In this document: positions 8,642 to 17,519 of the stretch, piece by piece
Position numbering within the stretch: the first letter of the stretch is position 1
Layout: each line of letters opens with the position of its first letter
NCBI GenBank assembly: GCA_023230025.1
Contig: JALNYD010000001.1
Location: forward strand, 1-43,734
Length of the DNA stretch: 43,734 nt
Source of the DNA: Candidatus Cloacimonadota bacterium
GTDB taxonomy: Bacteria > Cloacimonadota > Cloacimonadia > Cloacimonadales > Cloacimonadaceae
Reading direction: 5' to 3'
Program-made: the position numbers and the translations under genes
Notes under the pieces: generated by a model
What the model was told of the DNA's origin: nothing
The model's database searches: none
What the model saw: the letters and a program-made list of their open reading frames with translations, nothing else

Positions 8642-10510
8642 ATGAACCATCCTCAAGTGCTATCCCAATACCTTGGCAAGGCAGCCTTGTTTTTCCATCA
8701 GGGTCACTTACATTTTACCTATATTGATCAGGTCATGCAAGATAAGCTATGTTTAACTGACACAAAGGGGAACACCTTCACTCTCAGTCCTTCCAGAATC
8801 ATCCTCTTAGCGCAGTCGGGAAGCATTAGCAATATCCAGCTCCTTCAGGATTTCAAACAAAATGCCCTGGATAAAAGCAAAGCATTTACCAAACTTGATC
8901 TTGCGGGAGAGGCATTTCCTGAGTTATGTCAGCGTTTGAATCTGACCCAGGATTCTGCTCGATTCGGGCTCTTTGTACACCTCAAAAACAATCCCTTATG
9001 GTATTATCAAAAGCACGATAAACTCTTTACCAGAAGTGAAGAAGAAACCCAAGCCTACTTACTTGCTCAGAATCAGGCAGATCAGCGGAGAGCATTCTTA
9101 TCCACGATTGATAGCTATCTGAAGAATCTGAACTCCGCTCTTCCAGCAGAGCTTAAGCCAGAAGACTCCAGCCTGTTGCTCACTCAGCTTCAGCAGATGC
9201 AACAGGGGCTCAGAATTGATGATCTGGAGAAGCTTGCTTCACGCCGCAACCCTTATCCATCCCTCAGTGAGTATGTTGTAAGAATCCGAAAATCCCTGGG
9301 TGATGAGGCTGATGATCCAGCTTTGATGGAATCAGGCTTACCCATATCTTTCATTGATCTGCCATCGAAACTCAATCTGAAAGAAGCAGAGCTTCCGCTT
9401 GCAGATCATACTGCCTTTTGCATAGATGATGAAGATACTTTGGATTATGATGATGCCATCAGCATCCAAAGCTCTCCCTCCGGTTTTCGCATCGGCATTC
9501 ATGTAAGTAACCTTGCCCAATGCCTTAGTGCGGATCATCCCCTGTTCACACAATCCTTACAGAGAATATCTTCACTATACCTGCCCTCTCTGAACGTTCC
9601 GATGCTACCCATTGAGTATTCTCAGGGCAGATTCTCATTGCGTAGCGGTGAACAGAAACAGGTGTTGTCTTTATACCTTGATTTTAGTACAAATCTGGAG
9701 CTTAAAAACACTTTCCTGAAAGCGCAAGTGATCACGATCTCGCAAAACTTTAGCTACAATGATATCGATAAGGATCGCACAAATCCAGAACTACAGATGC
9801 TTTTCCGTATTGCTGCTGCTTTGAAAGATCAACGTGATCCAGCCATGGATAAGGAACGCTTTTACTATTCAATCAAAGCTAGTTCTTCCAGAATCTCAAT
9901 GCGTAAAGTAGATAGCCAAAGCCCAGCCCGGATGGTGATTGAGGAGCTGATGATCCAATACAACCGCTGTATCGCTCAGTATGCTTCAAGTCTCAAACTG
10001 CCCTTGCTATACCGGAACATCAACCAATTCCTGGATGATTTTCAAGAGGTGCGCAATAGCTCGGCATATCTTTCTACCACTCCTGGCTATCACCCTGGTA
10101 TCGGAGCTGAAGCCTATTTACATGCTACCAGCCCCATCCGTAGAGTGGTGGACATGATCAATCAGATGCAGGTGTATAACTCACTATATGATCAACCGAT
10201 TCCCTTTTCTGAAGATAATCTAAAGCGCATGATCCCCCATATTGAAAAGCGCATTCTACTGATCCGCGAAACTGTTATTCGCTCAGAACGCTATTGGTTC
10301 CTGAAGTACATTGAACAGGAATTGCTGAATAAACCTCTGCAAGCTCAGTTACGCGGTTATGTGAATGGTAGATTAAAAGCATTAATCCTGCCCTGGGGAA
10401 AACAGGTATTGCTTGATACAAATGCAAAACCTGATGACGAATACTTCCACCTGGTAGTATATAAAATCGATTGGTCGAAACAAATCCTGCTTGCCGATAT
10501 CATTGGCTAA
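8642..10510 (+). CDS. RNase II-type 3'-5' exoribonuclease (RNB domain)
   Basis: The protein is 622 residues and starts at an ATG preceded by AAAGGAATAG. The RNB catalytic motif is clear at about residues 255-275: DDEDTLDYDDAISI, giving the Asp cluster that binds Mg, followed by the usual GIHVSNLA (the 'VHIADV' block). The later HATSPIRRVVDM segment corresponds to the 'tSPiRRY.D' signature and supplies the RNA-contacting arginines. There is no recognisable basic C-terminal extension or long S1 tail, so it is closer in size to RNase II than RNase R. It would degrade single-stranded RNA processively in the cytoplasm. It stands alone between the tRNA and a long gene-free stretch. Confidence 0.92.
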   Translation: MNHPQVLSQYLGKAALFFHQGHLHFTYIDQVMQDKLCLTDTKGNTFTLSPSRIILLAQSGSISNIQLLQDFKQNALDKSKAFTKLDLAGEAFPELCQRLNLTQDSARFGLFVHLKNNPLWYYQKHDKLFTRSEEETQAYLLAQNQADQRRAFLSTIDSYLKNLNSALPAELKPEDSSLLLTQLQQMQQGLRIDDLEKLASRRNPYPSLSEYVVRIRKSLGDEADDPALMESGLPISFIDLPSKLNLKEAELPLADHTAFCIDDEDTLDYDDAISIQSSPSGFRIGIHVSNLAQCLSADHPLFTQSLQRISSLYLPSLNVPMLPIEYSQGRFSLRSGEQKQVLSLYLDFSTNLELKNTFLKAQVITISQNFSYNDIDKDRTNPELQMLFRIAAALKDQRDPAMDKERFYYSIKASSSRISMRKVDSQSPARMVIEELMIQYNRCIAQYASSLKLPLLYRNINQFLDDFQEVRNSSAYLSTTPGYHPGIGAEAYLHATSPIRRVVDMINQMQVYNSLYDQPIPFSEDNLKRMIPHIEKRILLIRETVIRSERYWFLKYIEQELLNKPLQAQLRGYVNGRLKALILPWGKQVLLDTNAKPDDEYFHLVVYKIDWSKQILLADIIG

Positions 10511-10599
10511 ACGACCAATTCCCTGCAGGAGCACTTGCCTGAAGTAATCACCTGTACATTATGAGGACGGGGCACCCATCCCCGATACTTCACCACTGT

Positions 10600-10666
10600 T
10601 TCAGCACTACATCAGCCCATAATCTCCACATGGCATGGGAGTATTATGGGCTGATGTAGTGCTGAA
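10600..10666. repeat. Long perfect inverted repeat (24-bp arms)
   Basis: The arms 10600-10623 and 10643-10666 are perfect reverse complements (left arm begins TTCAGCACTACATCAG). The 19-base centre is itself partly paired (CTCC with GGAG, CATG with CATG), so the whole could fold into a hairpin of about 30 base pairs. There is no T run on either side, which argues against a simple terminator. Confidence 0.85.
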
Positions 10667-10953
10667 CATAGCATGAACCCGGGAGGAGGAAGCAATGTGT
10701 AGATGCCCATCACCGTATTTATTCGTGGGTAGTGTCAAAATGATCTGGAACAGCATGATGGGCTGTATTTCTGCACTGAATAATATCGTGTTTAGTTTGA
10801 AATGACATAATCCATGCCCAGCCCACCACCCAATAATGACCATTGAATAATCAGTGTCACTAGCTGCAGAGCTTGTGTGATGACTCAAAAAACGTGGTAT
10901 TGTCCCTTTAGTTCCCAACGGGACCTTAGTTGAGAAAGACTGGGGATAGGTTT

Positions 10954-11081
10954 GCAGACGTCTCGTCTGCATAAGCAGCGAAGCTGCTTACATTTACGGA
11001 ACAACGTTCCGTCGACACGAGACGTGTCGAATCCTACGCCTTTTAATTGAAGGGCGATCTTTTTCGACACGAGACGTATCG
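10954..11081. repeat. Tandem array of five short hairpins
   Basis: Five near-perfect hairpins lie head to tail: GCAGACG-TCT-CGTCTGC (10954-10970), AAGCAGC-GAA-GCTGCTT (10973-10989), ACGGAAC-AAC-GTTCCGT (10996-11012), CGACACG-AGA-CGTGTCG (11013-11029) and CGACACG-AGA-CGTATCG (11065-11081). The last two are each followed by AATCCTA, so they are copies of one unit. Each has a seven-base stem and a three-base loop. Confidence 0.85.
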
Positions 11082-11090
11082 AATCCTATT

Positions 11091-11119
11091 AAAAAACCCG
11101 ATGCCCTGAGGCATCGGGT
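11091..11119 (-). terminator. Rho-independent terminator of the Ton/secretion operon
   Basis: On the minus strand the stem ACCCGATGCC / GGCATCGGGT (10 bp, loop TCAG) is followed by a run of six T residues. It lies 25 bases beyond the stop codon at 11145 and closes the eight-gene minus-strand cluster. Confidence 0.93.
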
Positions 11120-11144
11120 GTATTATTTGGATTCTGAATCAGGA

Positions 11145-13316
11145 TTATTTCATCAGCATCATTTTGCGGGTTTCGCTATGACCTTCGGTGCTAAGACGAT
11201 AGAAATAAACACCGCTGGTTACAGCTCTACCGTTGCTGTCAGTACCGTTCCAAACCATGCTGGTTTTACCAAAAGGTGCTGAACCGTTGAACAGGCTCTT
11301 TACCAGCTGACCTTTTACGTTGTAAATGTCAAGCTTGGCCTGACCGGCTTTGGGCATATCAAAGCTGATTGTTGTTTCAGGATTGAAGGGGTTGGGATAG
11401 TTGGGATTCAACATTCTGGTTACAGCAGGAGCTGTGCCATTGGCATTGGAAACCATGGGCGGGAAAACAATCTGCATTTCCATGAACATCACTTCGCCAC
11501 CATCATTGTTCGGGTGAGCAGGAGGAGTATTGGCATAGGAACCCCAAGTATAATCGTTGTAGAACATCATACCGATTTTTCCAATCTTATTCTCACCATC
11601 TGGGCCAACGTAGATAACCTGGTCAGCGGGATACACCCACATTGGTTTGATTCCATCGAACTCAGGAGTTTCAACGCTATTCAAAACAATGGGTTCAGTC
11701 CAGTTATCCCCACCGTTGGAAGAAACTGAGATATAGATTTCTGGAACTTGGCTAAATTCAGCATAATCAGGATCATTATCGACGTTAGCCGCTTTAGCGC
11801 GCATACAGTCTTGCCAGACTGCTACTAACATGTTCTGATCATTCACTTCGCTAACCTTGATGTTGTTGTAGTGAAACTCCATAGCGTCAGTATGAAGAGA
11901 TTCATCCCAGTGTGGGAAAGGCCATATTTTTTCAGGGTTCAGGTAATATTGTTCATCATCAGCCTGGTAGTATTCCGGTTCACCCCAGGGAGCTTCAAGA
12001 TCCCAGGGAGTCCAGGCGGAGTTGAATGTATCATCAGGATTGATCTGAGGAAAGATTTCATTTACTGCGAATTCATTTGTCAAAGGATTCCAAACCAATG
12101 ATTTTACAACCTGGAAATCAACCCAGTATCCACCTTCAATCGTGCTTTGTGCCCAAACACCGGGGAAAACCACGCGTCCGTTGGGAGTTGTTACAGCATT
12201 CAGGTGACTGGAGTTTGCCAGAGACCAAACCATCTCATCATCCGGATAAGGTACATCACCTTCACCAACAAAGTAACCGGTTCCGCCAGGGGTACCGGCA
12301 GGGTTCCAGGATGGAAGCTGACCAGAGCCGCTAATCCGGGTCCAGGTGCCTTCACCATAATTGTCGTTTACAAAGATATCTGTGCCATCTTCAATGATAC
12401 TGGTGGTTCCATCGGATTCAGTGCCGATGTGATAACCGGCATAATAGACATTACCCTGGTTGTCTGTAGTCAGGGCATGGAAAGGACGACGCCATTCGGG
12501 ATCGTGGTTCCATTGATCCATTTCCGGGATTGATGTGTGATTCCATTGCAAGGGAACGTTTCCTTCCAGCATATCACCATTAAAATCAGCATAAGCAATG
12601 TAGAGGTTTTCACTGGGGTTGCCAGGAGTATTGTGAGTTACATAATTACGCATGGCTACATATACTCTGCGCATTCCAGCAACTGGTGATGGTCCGATTT
12701 GAGCGGTTGGCCAGATGAATTCATTATCGGTAGAGGGATCTCCAACACCAGGAGTAACGGCGATGGGGTTATCAGCAATTACTTGAATATCATTGAACAA
12801 ACCAGAGATACCACCGATGAAGGCATCAGAAGTGTATTCCACTTCCAATTCAGCATCTGTGTCACCACTGGCATTTGCGTGCCAGGCATACAAAGGTTTG
12901 CCAGAAACAGGATCCACCGCTACGGTTGGATAACCTTCATTGTTGTTTACGGCAGTAATTTCGTTGTTGTTGATCATATTCCCCTGAGCATCCAGGTGTG
13001 CATAAAAAGCACGACGGGTGCCGGTGGGGGTACGTTTTCCATGATAAGTCATGAAATATCCAGGATACATGGGATCCGGGATCACGCGAATTGGAAGACC
13101 ATTGTAACTTCCGATCATATAGTCATAGTAGTTAACCATAAGGGAAGTGGGGGTTTTAGTAAAGGTAAAAGCCGGTACTTCACGGGTACGTGAGACCATT
13201 CTGCCAGGACCTTCTACATCATAAGCTTTAGGGTAGGCAGCAGCTTTCATTTCTTTGGCATACACAGCACTGACCAGGAAGGACAGGCATAGGACGAGTA
13301 ACAAGAGTTTTTTCAT
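11145..13316 (-). CDS. Secreted protein with Asp-box-like motif and type IX-like C-terminal sorting domain
   Basis: The chosen ATG (13316) follows GGAGG and begins a clean signal peptide (MKKLLLLVLCLSFLVSAVYA). A longer frame to 13340 lacks these signals. The mature body of about 600 residues is rich in Trp, Tyr, Asp and Asn and reads like a propeller, including an Asp-box (ISVSSNGGDNWTEP, around residue 560). The last ~85 residues form a classic sorting module: LNPNYPNPFNPETTISF, AKLDIYNVKGQLVKSL, WNGTDSNGRAVTSGVYFYRL and a basic end (KMMLMK). No catalytic sialidase or hydrolase residues could be assigned. It is last in the operon, downstream of the PorV-like gene, so it is a likely client of that export pathway and may be abundant on the surface. 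Confidence 0.85.
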   Translation of the reverse strand: MKKLLLLVLCLSFLVSAVYAKEMKAAAYPKAYDVEGPGRMVSRTREVPAFTFTKTPTSLMVNYYDYMIGSYNGLPIRVIPDPMYPGYFMTYHGKRTPTGTRRAFYAHLDAQGNMINNNEITAVNNNEGYPTVAVDPVSGKPLYAWHANASGDTDAELEVEYTSDAFIGGISGLFNDIQVIADNPIAVTPGVGDPSTDNEFIWPTAQIGPSPVAGMRRVYVAMRNYVTHNTPGNPSENLYIAYADFNGDMLEGNVPLQWNHTSIPEMDQWNHDPEWRRPFHALTTDNQGNVYYAGYHIGTESDGTTSIIEDGTDIFVNDNYGEGTWTRISGSGQLPSWNPAGTPGGTGYFVGEGDVPYPDDEMVWSLANSSHLNAVTTPNGRVVFPGVWAQSTIEGGYWVDFQVVKSLVWNPLTNEFAVNEIFPQINPDDTFNSAWTPWDLEAPWGEPEYYQADDEQYYLNPEKIWPFPHWDESLHTDAMEFHYNNIKVSEVNDQNMLVAVWQDCMRAKAANVDNDPDYAEFSQVPEIYISVSSNGGDNWTEPIVLNSVETPEFDGIKPMWVYPADQVIYVGPDGENKIGKIGMMFYNDYTWGSYANTPPAHPNNDGGEVMFMEMQIVFPPMVSNANGTAPAVTRMLNPNYPNPFNPETTISFDMPKAGQAKLDIYNVKGQLVKSLFNGSAPFGKTSMVWNGTDSNGRAVTSGVYFYRLSTEGHSETRKMMLMK

Positions 13317-13341
13317 CGTTCCTCCAGTATTTTTATTCATT

Positions 13342-14373
13342 TTAGTATCTCATTTTAAGTGACACACGATGTGCGCTCTTAAGCATGTTTTCGGCCAAAT
13401 AGCCCATATCAGTATAGGCATAATCAATATTGAAAATCCCCAAAGAGGTTGGAACCTGCCAACCTGCTCCAGCACTGAAACCATTGGTGTCATAGTTGAA
13501 CTGGTAACCAGCTCTCAGGAAGATGTTACCCAATTTGTATTCGGTGCCAAGGTTCCAGGTTTCCGTCCGGTCTATTACGTTATCCAGCTGTAGCGAAGCA
13601 ATCCAATGACTGTTATCAGTACGCATCAGGTCACCAGACACTCCCAATGAAAAGTGCATGGGAATCTTGCTTTCCAGTTCTGCTCCATCCTCGTCAATCT
13701 GGCCATCACCATCGTTGTCGTACAAATCAAATGGATCCTCATCAGTTGAGCCATCATCATCATCATCAACGCGGAAACGGACATCTGGACCGAAGTTTTT
13801 AAGCGCCATTCCTATCTTGATATTGTTCCATCCGGTATTATACATGGAGCCAAGATCAAAGGCATAGCTGTTTACAGCGTATTCATAGAGATTCTCACGC
13901 AGGTACTTGACACTCCCACCAGCAGAAAACTTGTCGGTGAACTGCTGAGCATAACTCAAGCCAAAAGCAGCGCTGCTGTTGGTAAAATACTCACCAGTGT
14001 GTTCAAAGGTTTCTTCATCGGTTATTTCCATCTTGTCCATGTGAAGTACTGTGCCAAATACTGCATAAGTAGACACACCGGTTGTGTATGTTGCGGCGGC
14101 ATACTCCTGCATAATATTGGCAGGCCAGTTTGTGTGTGAGAAGAACACTTGATTTTGAAACGATGGAGCCAGACCTGCGGGATTCCAGAATACAGACGAG
14201 ATATCGTCAGTAACTGCAGTATAAGCTTCGCCCATACCGATAGCACGGGCATCGACACCAAGTTTGAGGAACTGCATTCCCACTGTACCCACCTTGCCAA
14301 AGGGCTTGGCAGATATCCCAAAGGGCACCAGCAGGACAGCCAGCGTAAGGATCAAGACAATATGTTTCTTCAC
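13342..14373 (-). CDS. PorV/PorQ-family outer-membrane barrel with an acidic insertion
   Basis: The protein is 343 residues with a GTG start decided by a strong GGGAGGAACT just upstream, and a signal peptide ending near SAK (residue 23). The N-terminal family signature is clear: GMQFLKLGVDARAIGMGEAYTAVTDD and VFWNPAGLA (residues 32-70). The remainder alternates amphipathic strands and ends in an aromatic residue (LKMRY), as outer-membrane barrels do. In Bacteroidetes, PorV shuttles type IX cargo from the translocon to the attachment complex. Odd feature: residues 203-230 are an Asp-rich insertion (VDDDDDGSTDEDP then DNDGDGQIDEDG) resembling thrombospondin-3 calcium loops, probably in an extracellular loop. 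It sits between two putative sorted proteins. Confidence 0.87.
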   Translation of the reverse strand: MKKHIVLILTLAVLLVPFGISAKPFGKVGTVGMQFLKLGVDARAIGMGEAYTAVTDDISSVFWNPAGLAPSFQNQVFFSHTNWPANIMQEYAAATYTTGVSTYAVFGTVLHMDKMEITDEETFEHTGEYFTNSSAAFGLSYAQQFTDKFSAGGSVKYLRENLYEYAVNSYAFDLGSMYNTGWNNIKIGMALKNFGPDVRFRVDDDDDGSTDEDPFDLYDNDGDGQIDEDGAELESKIPMHFSLGVSGDLMRTDNSHWIASLQLDNVIDRTETWNLGTEYKLGNIFLRAGYQFNYDTNGFSAGAGWQVPTSLGIFNIDYAYTDMGYLAENMLKSAHRVSLKMRY

Positions 14374-14382
14374 AGTTCCTCC

Positions 14383-17300
14383 CTATTTGATTATTACAAA
14401 TTTACCGACTTTCAACTTGTCGTCGGCTTTGTTTTCTACACTGAACAGATATACGCCGGGAGCGATTATCTGATTGTGTTGGGATAGCAAATCCCATGCA
14501 TGCATACCGCTGGCAGCAATGCCTTGGGTAGTAGCTTTGGAGATGGTGACAATATCGGTTTGTTGCGCTCCATCATGATCTATGGTCTTTACCAGGTCAC
14601 CGGCAAGAGTATAGATCCTGATTTTGCAACGATTGGGCAGGTTAATGAACCACAAACGGCGGCTCTTATCTCCCTTCTCATCGTTATCGTATCTTCCATC
14701 AAATTTGCTGCGGCCAATGTAGGGATTTGGTACTACCTTTATGTCATCCATTTTTTCAGTAGCCAAGGTCCCTGGGAAGAAGACCTTCATATTGGCATCA
14801 GAATCACGCCCCGTTTCCAGGAAGTTCAGATCATTTGAGGGAATACCACGATCAAAGGCCGTAACTGCCACGTAATATTCGATCCCCTTTCTGGGATAAT
14901 GGATGGATGATCTGTAATATCTGCGAGCCAGGCGTTCCTTTTCAAGCTTTGTGAGCTCTTCTGCAGTAGGATCGATTTCCCCATCCGGGAATGCGAATCT
15001 CTTCAAAGGAATCAATTTGGGATCATAAAGAGAAGCGAATCTTTCTGGGTAGTCTATCAGATCCGGATGCATGAACATTTTAGCTTGCAGATAGTCCTGT
15101 TCCTCATTGCTTAACATGGGATTATCAGCCAGGATCTGGTCTGCTTGACTCTGGATCTCAGGAGTCCAATCTTTGTCCGGATCATAAATCGGCCAGCCAT
15201 AGAAGACGCTTCCGTTGGGAACCAGATCATAGTATTCATTCAAACGGTAGAACCTGGCATATTCTGCTGGATCAGCTTGCCACCCACGCTCGTTAATATC
15301 AGCTAAATCAGAGCGATTGGGAAGATCGTTATCAATACCCAGGTAGCCGCCGAAATCAAGGAACAGATCCACTGAATCAGCGTTGATCGAATAATCTGCA
15401 AGATCCTGCGGTGTATCAATCTTATCCCAACGGTTAATCATTTCCCAATCTTCCTGACTACCACTGCCGGAACGTCCCCAAACTGAGTATCCCTGGAAGT
15501 CATGACGCAAGCGGTATGCTGTCCATGGATTAGCCAGAGCATTGTTGTTCCAAGGAAAACCATCACCGAAATCTGTGCGGAACTCCAGAGGGAATTCATC
15601 AGGCCAGTTGTTTTCGTAAGGTGCGGGGTCACTATCCAAACCGGGCTTATATTGAGAGCTTCCTGGGAATTGCCAACCCATGATTGCAGTTGAAACCGTT
15701 TTCACATCGTAGGTGAATTCACTGCGATTATCCCAATACAGATCAATGCGATTGCCATTATCCATGAGCTCAGCGTGTAGAGCAGGTATAGCTGGAGGTT
15801 CCGGAGGATTATAGTGCGGGAAGGTATCCGGAAGAACCACAGTTATCAGATCCTGTGCCTGGCCATAGATTTCCTTAGCCCAGCGGGCAGTTCTCTTGAG
15901 GTCTTCCTTGTTCTCGCCGGGGAATACGGCAACCACGATTTTCATGGTCTTTCCGGGAGCTAGATTCCAACGTTTAAAGTAATCCCCATGTTCGTCTACT
16001 TCGTCATACTCTGGAGTACCGGGTTGAGCTCCGTAGAAAGCAAAAAGGAAACGCGTGTCATTGGGGCTGGGTTGTTCAAACTCAGTCGCGGTCTCACCAT
16101 CACCGGGACGCAGAGGAGTATAGTAGCTGGTGTTGGGGTTCTTGCCCGTTAACAACCAATACTTTTCATTGGCTGTACGTCCGGTGGGTGTAAGGCTGCG
16201 AGGATTACCATCATCAGGACCCTGTCCAACTTTCCAATACCAGCAATGAAACTCGAGGTTTTCAGGATCTGGGGTACATACACGTGCACCCACCAACCCG
16301 GTGGTTAAACCACCATCACCGTCTTCATCACGGGTATATGCAAATTCATAGCCTTCACCTTTCACATAACCGGAAAGGTCGTCAGAAGCTTTTTCCACAC
16401 CCCAGGTTTGAGGTCCAACGTCTGCATCCATGTAAATACCCATGGCGCAATCGATGAGTTCATCATCGGCATTCATATTGGTAATGTTGAACTCAACGTA
16501 AACCAGGTTCTTTATGTAGTCATAGCTCCATTGATAGCTCATTTGACGAATCCGCACATTCAAAGGATAGTGCTTGTTGCTTCCGCGAGATTGACCGTGA
16601 TCACGATCACCCTCGGTGCCAAATGGGCAATAGTCATAATAGTAGGAGATGAAATCCTGCTCTGAAACAGGAGCTCCATCTTCATCTCTGCGGCCATCAC
16701 GATCGTCATCATAGCTGGCAGTAAAAGCATAGCTGGTGTAACTGCGATCTGCCAGATCCATGAATCCAAGAGGGAACCAGATCTCAGCATTGGAAGGATC
16801 ATCCAGGATTGAGAACGCTGATGATGGCATATTGGCAAGATGTTGCCCACCAAAAGTGCTGAACTGGGCAGGTAATTCACTGGCAAGTCTGAAGGGGAAT
16901 GTATATCCCACAAAGTCTTCATCTATGCGACCATCACCGTCATCATCCACTCCCCGCTTTTGCTGTCGAGTGGAGGCAGAGGCTATGCCATCCACAGCAT
17001 TATAAAGTGTATAGTTGTCTGCCTGCGCTGCATTGGAAACTAGCAGGGGATTGTATGCAGGCAGAAATTCATAGAGATCTGCATCACCATCAAAACCAAC
17101 AGTTACCAATGTGTCGAGCACTGGTTTCATGTCCTGAGTCCAGCCATCTTCTCCCTCATAGAGGATTGTATCATTTGAAGCTGATGGTGGATATACTTTC
17201 CAGTACAGTTTACGGTTCAAGCCATCACGGCGCTGTTTCTTGGCTCCAAACCACAGGGCACCCTGATAAAGATAATCGATACCGCTACCACCGGGATACT

Positions 17301-17505
17301 CCAGAGAGGGATACTGCGGAACGATGTCATCACCAGAACCAAAGAAACCGTAGTTACTGACTCTTAGCCAAATGTTTCCCACATTGTGGTATTTGGATAG
17401 ATCCAGCTTCTTGGTTCCTGTAGTGGGAACCGCCTTGGCTGCGTATGCCATGCTGGCTAACATCAGAATCAGCACCAGGCAGAACACGATCTTATTCATT
17501 TTCAT
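14383..17505 (-). CDS. Large secreted protein with calcium-loop-like motifs and C-terminal sorting domain
   Basis: The ATG at 17505 follows GGGAG with suitable spacing (a TTG one codon upstream is less likely), giving 1040 residues and a signal peptide (MKMNKIVFCLVLILMLASMAYA). Two DDD-x-DG-xx-DED motifs (GVDDDGDGRIDEDF and YDDDRDGRRDEDG) and one DEDGDGG element match the acidic insertion of the neighbouring barrel and resemble thrombospondin-3 calcium loops. The C-terminus (about residues 940-1040) has VVPNPYIGRSKFDG, a CKIRIYTLAGDLVKTI strand, APGVYLFSVEN and a final KFVIIK, a type IX-like module. The middle has no recognised enzyme motif. Codon use matches the flanking operon genes. Function is unknown; a structural or adhesive surface role is inferred. 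Confidence 0.85.
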   Translation of the reverse strand: MKMNKIVFCLVLILMLASMAYAAKAVPTTGTKKLDLSKYHNVGNIWLRVSNYGFFGSGDDIVPQYPSLEYPGGSGIDYLYQGALWFGAKKQRRDGLNRKLYWKVYPPSASNDTILYEGEDGWTQDMKPVLDTLVTVGFDGDADLYEFLPAYNPLLVSNAAQADNYTLYNAVDGIASASTRQQKRGVDDDGDGRIDEDFVGYTFPFRLASELPAQFSTFGGQHLANMPSSAFSILDDPSNAEIWFPLGFMDLADRSYTSYAFTASYDDDRDGRRDEDGAPVSEQDFISYYYDYCPFGTEGDRDHGQSRGSNKHYPLNVRIRQMSYQWSYDYIKNLVYVEFNITNMNADDELIDCAMGIYMDADVGPQTWGVEKASDDLSGYVKGEGYEFAYTRDEDGDGGLTTGLVGARVCTPDPENLEFHCWYWKVGQGPDDGNPRSLTPTGRTANEKYWLLTGKNPNTSYYTPLRPGDGETATEFEQPSPNDTRFLFAFYGAQPGTPEYDEVDEHGDYFKRWNLAPGKTMKIVVAVFPGENKEDLKRTARWAKEIYGQAQDLITVVLPDTFPHYNPPEPPAIPALHAELMDNGNRIDLYWDNRSEFTYDVKTVSTAIMGWQFPGSSQYKPGLDSDPAPYENNWPDEFPLEFRTDFGDGFPWNNNALANPWTAYRLRHDFQGYSVWGRSGSGSQEDWEMINRWDKIDTPQDLADYSINADSVDLFLDFGGYLGIDNDLPNRSDLADINERGWQADPAEYARFYRLNEYYDLVPNGSVFYGWPIYDPDKDWTPEIQSQADQILADNPMLSNEEQDYLQAKMFMHPDLIDYPERFASLYDPKLIPLKRFAFPDGEIDPTAEELTKLEKERLARRYYRSSIHYPRKGIEYYVAVTAFDRGIPSNDLNFLETGRDSDANMKVFFPGTLATEKMDDIKVVPNPYIGRSKFDGRYDNDEKGDKSRRLWFINLPNRCKIRIYTLAGDLVKTIDHDGAQQTDIVTISKATTQGIAASGMHAWDLLSQHNQIIAPGVYLFSVENKADDKLKVGKFVIIK

Positions 17506-17519
17506 CAAACACTCCCGGA

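Larger units (their letters stand above)
10511..11090. other. Gene-free stretch with several palindromes
   Basis: No convincing gene is present. Open frames exist on both strands but show no family similarity, no Shine-Dalgarno sequence and unusual composition. The stretch contains a cgggg/ccccg hairpin near 10568-10584, a very long perfect inverted repeat (10600-10666), a gtccc/gggac hairpin near 10895-10917 and a tandem series of short GC-rich hairpins (10954-11081). Its contents are more like intergenic repeat DNA than a decayed gene. Confidence 0.6.

Noticed and set aside
10600..10666. The long inverted repeat as a terminator of the RNase gene
   Set aside because: No T run follows on either strand, the arms are far longer than a typical terminator, and it lies 90 bases beyond the stop.
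10607..11070. Open frames of 121 and 61 codons on the minus strand in the gap after the RNase gene
   Set aside because: They run through the inverted repeat and hairpin array, have no Shine-Dalgarno site and show no family similarity; the long palindrome alone creates the open frame.
12077..13193. Long plus-strand frames (up to 164 codons) opposite the 731-codon secreted-protein frame
   Set aside because: They are antisense to a gene with a clear signal peptide and sorting domain, and their translations are Ile/His/Ser-rich mirror sequence with no motif.
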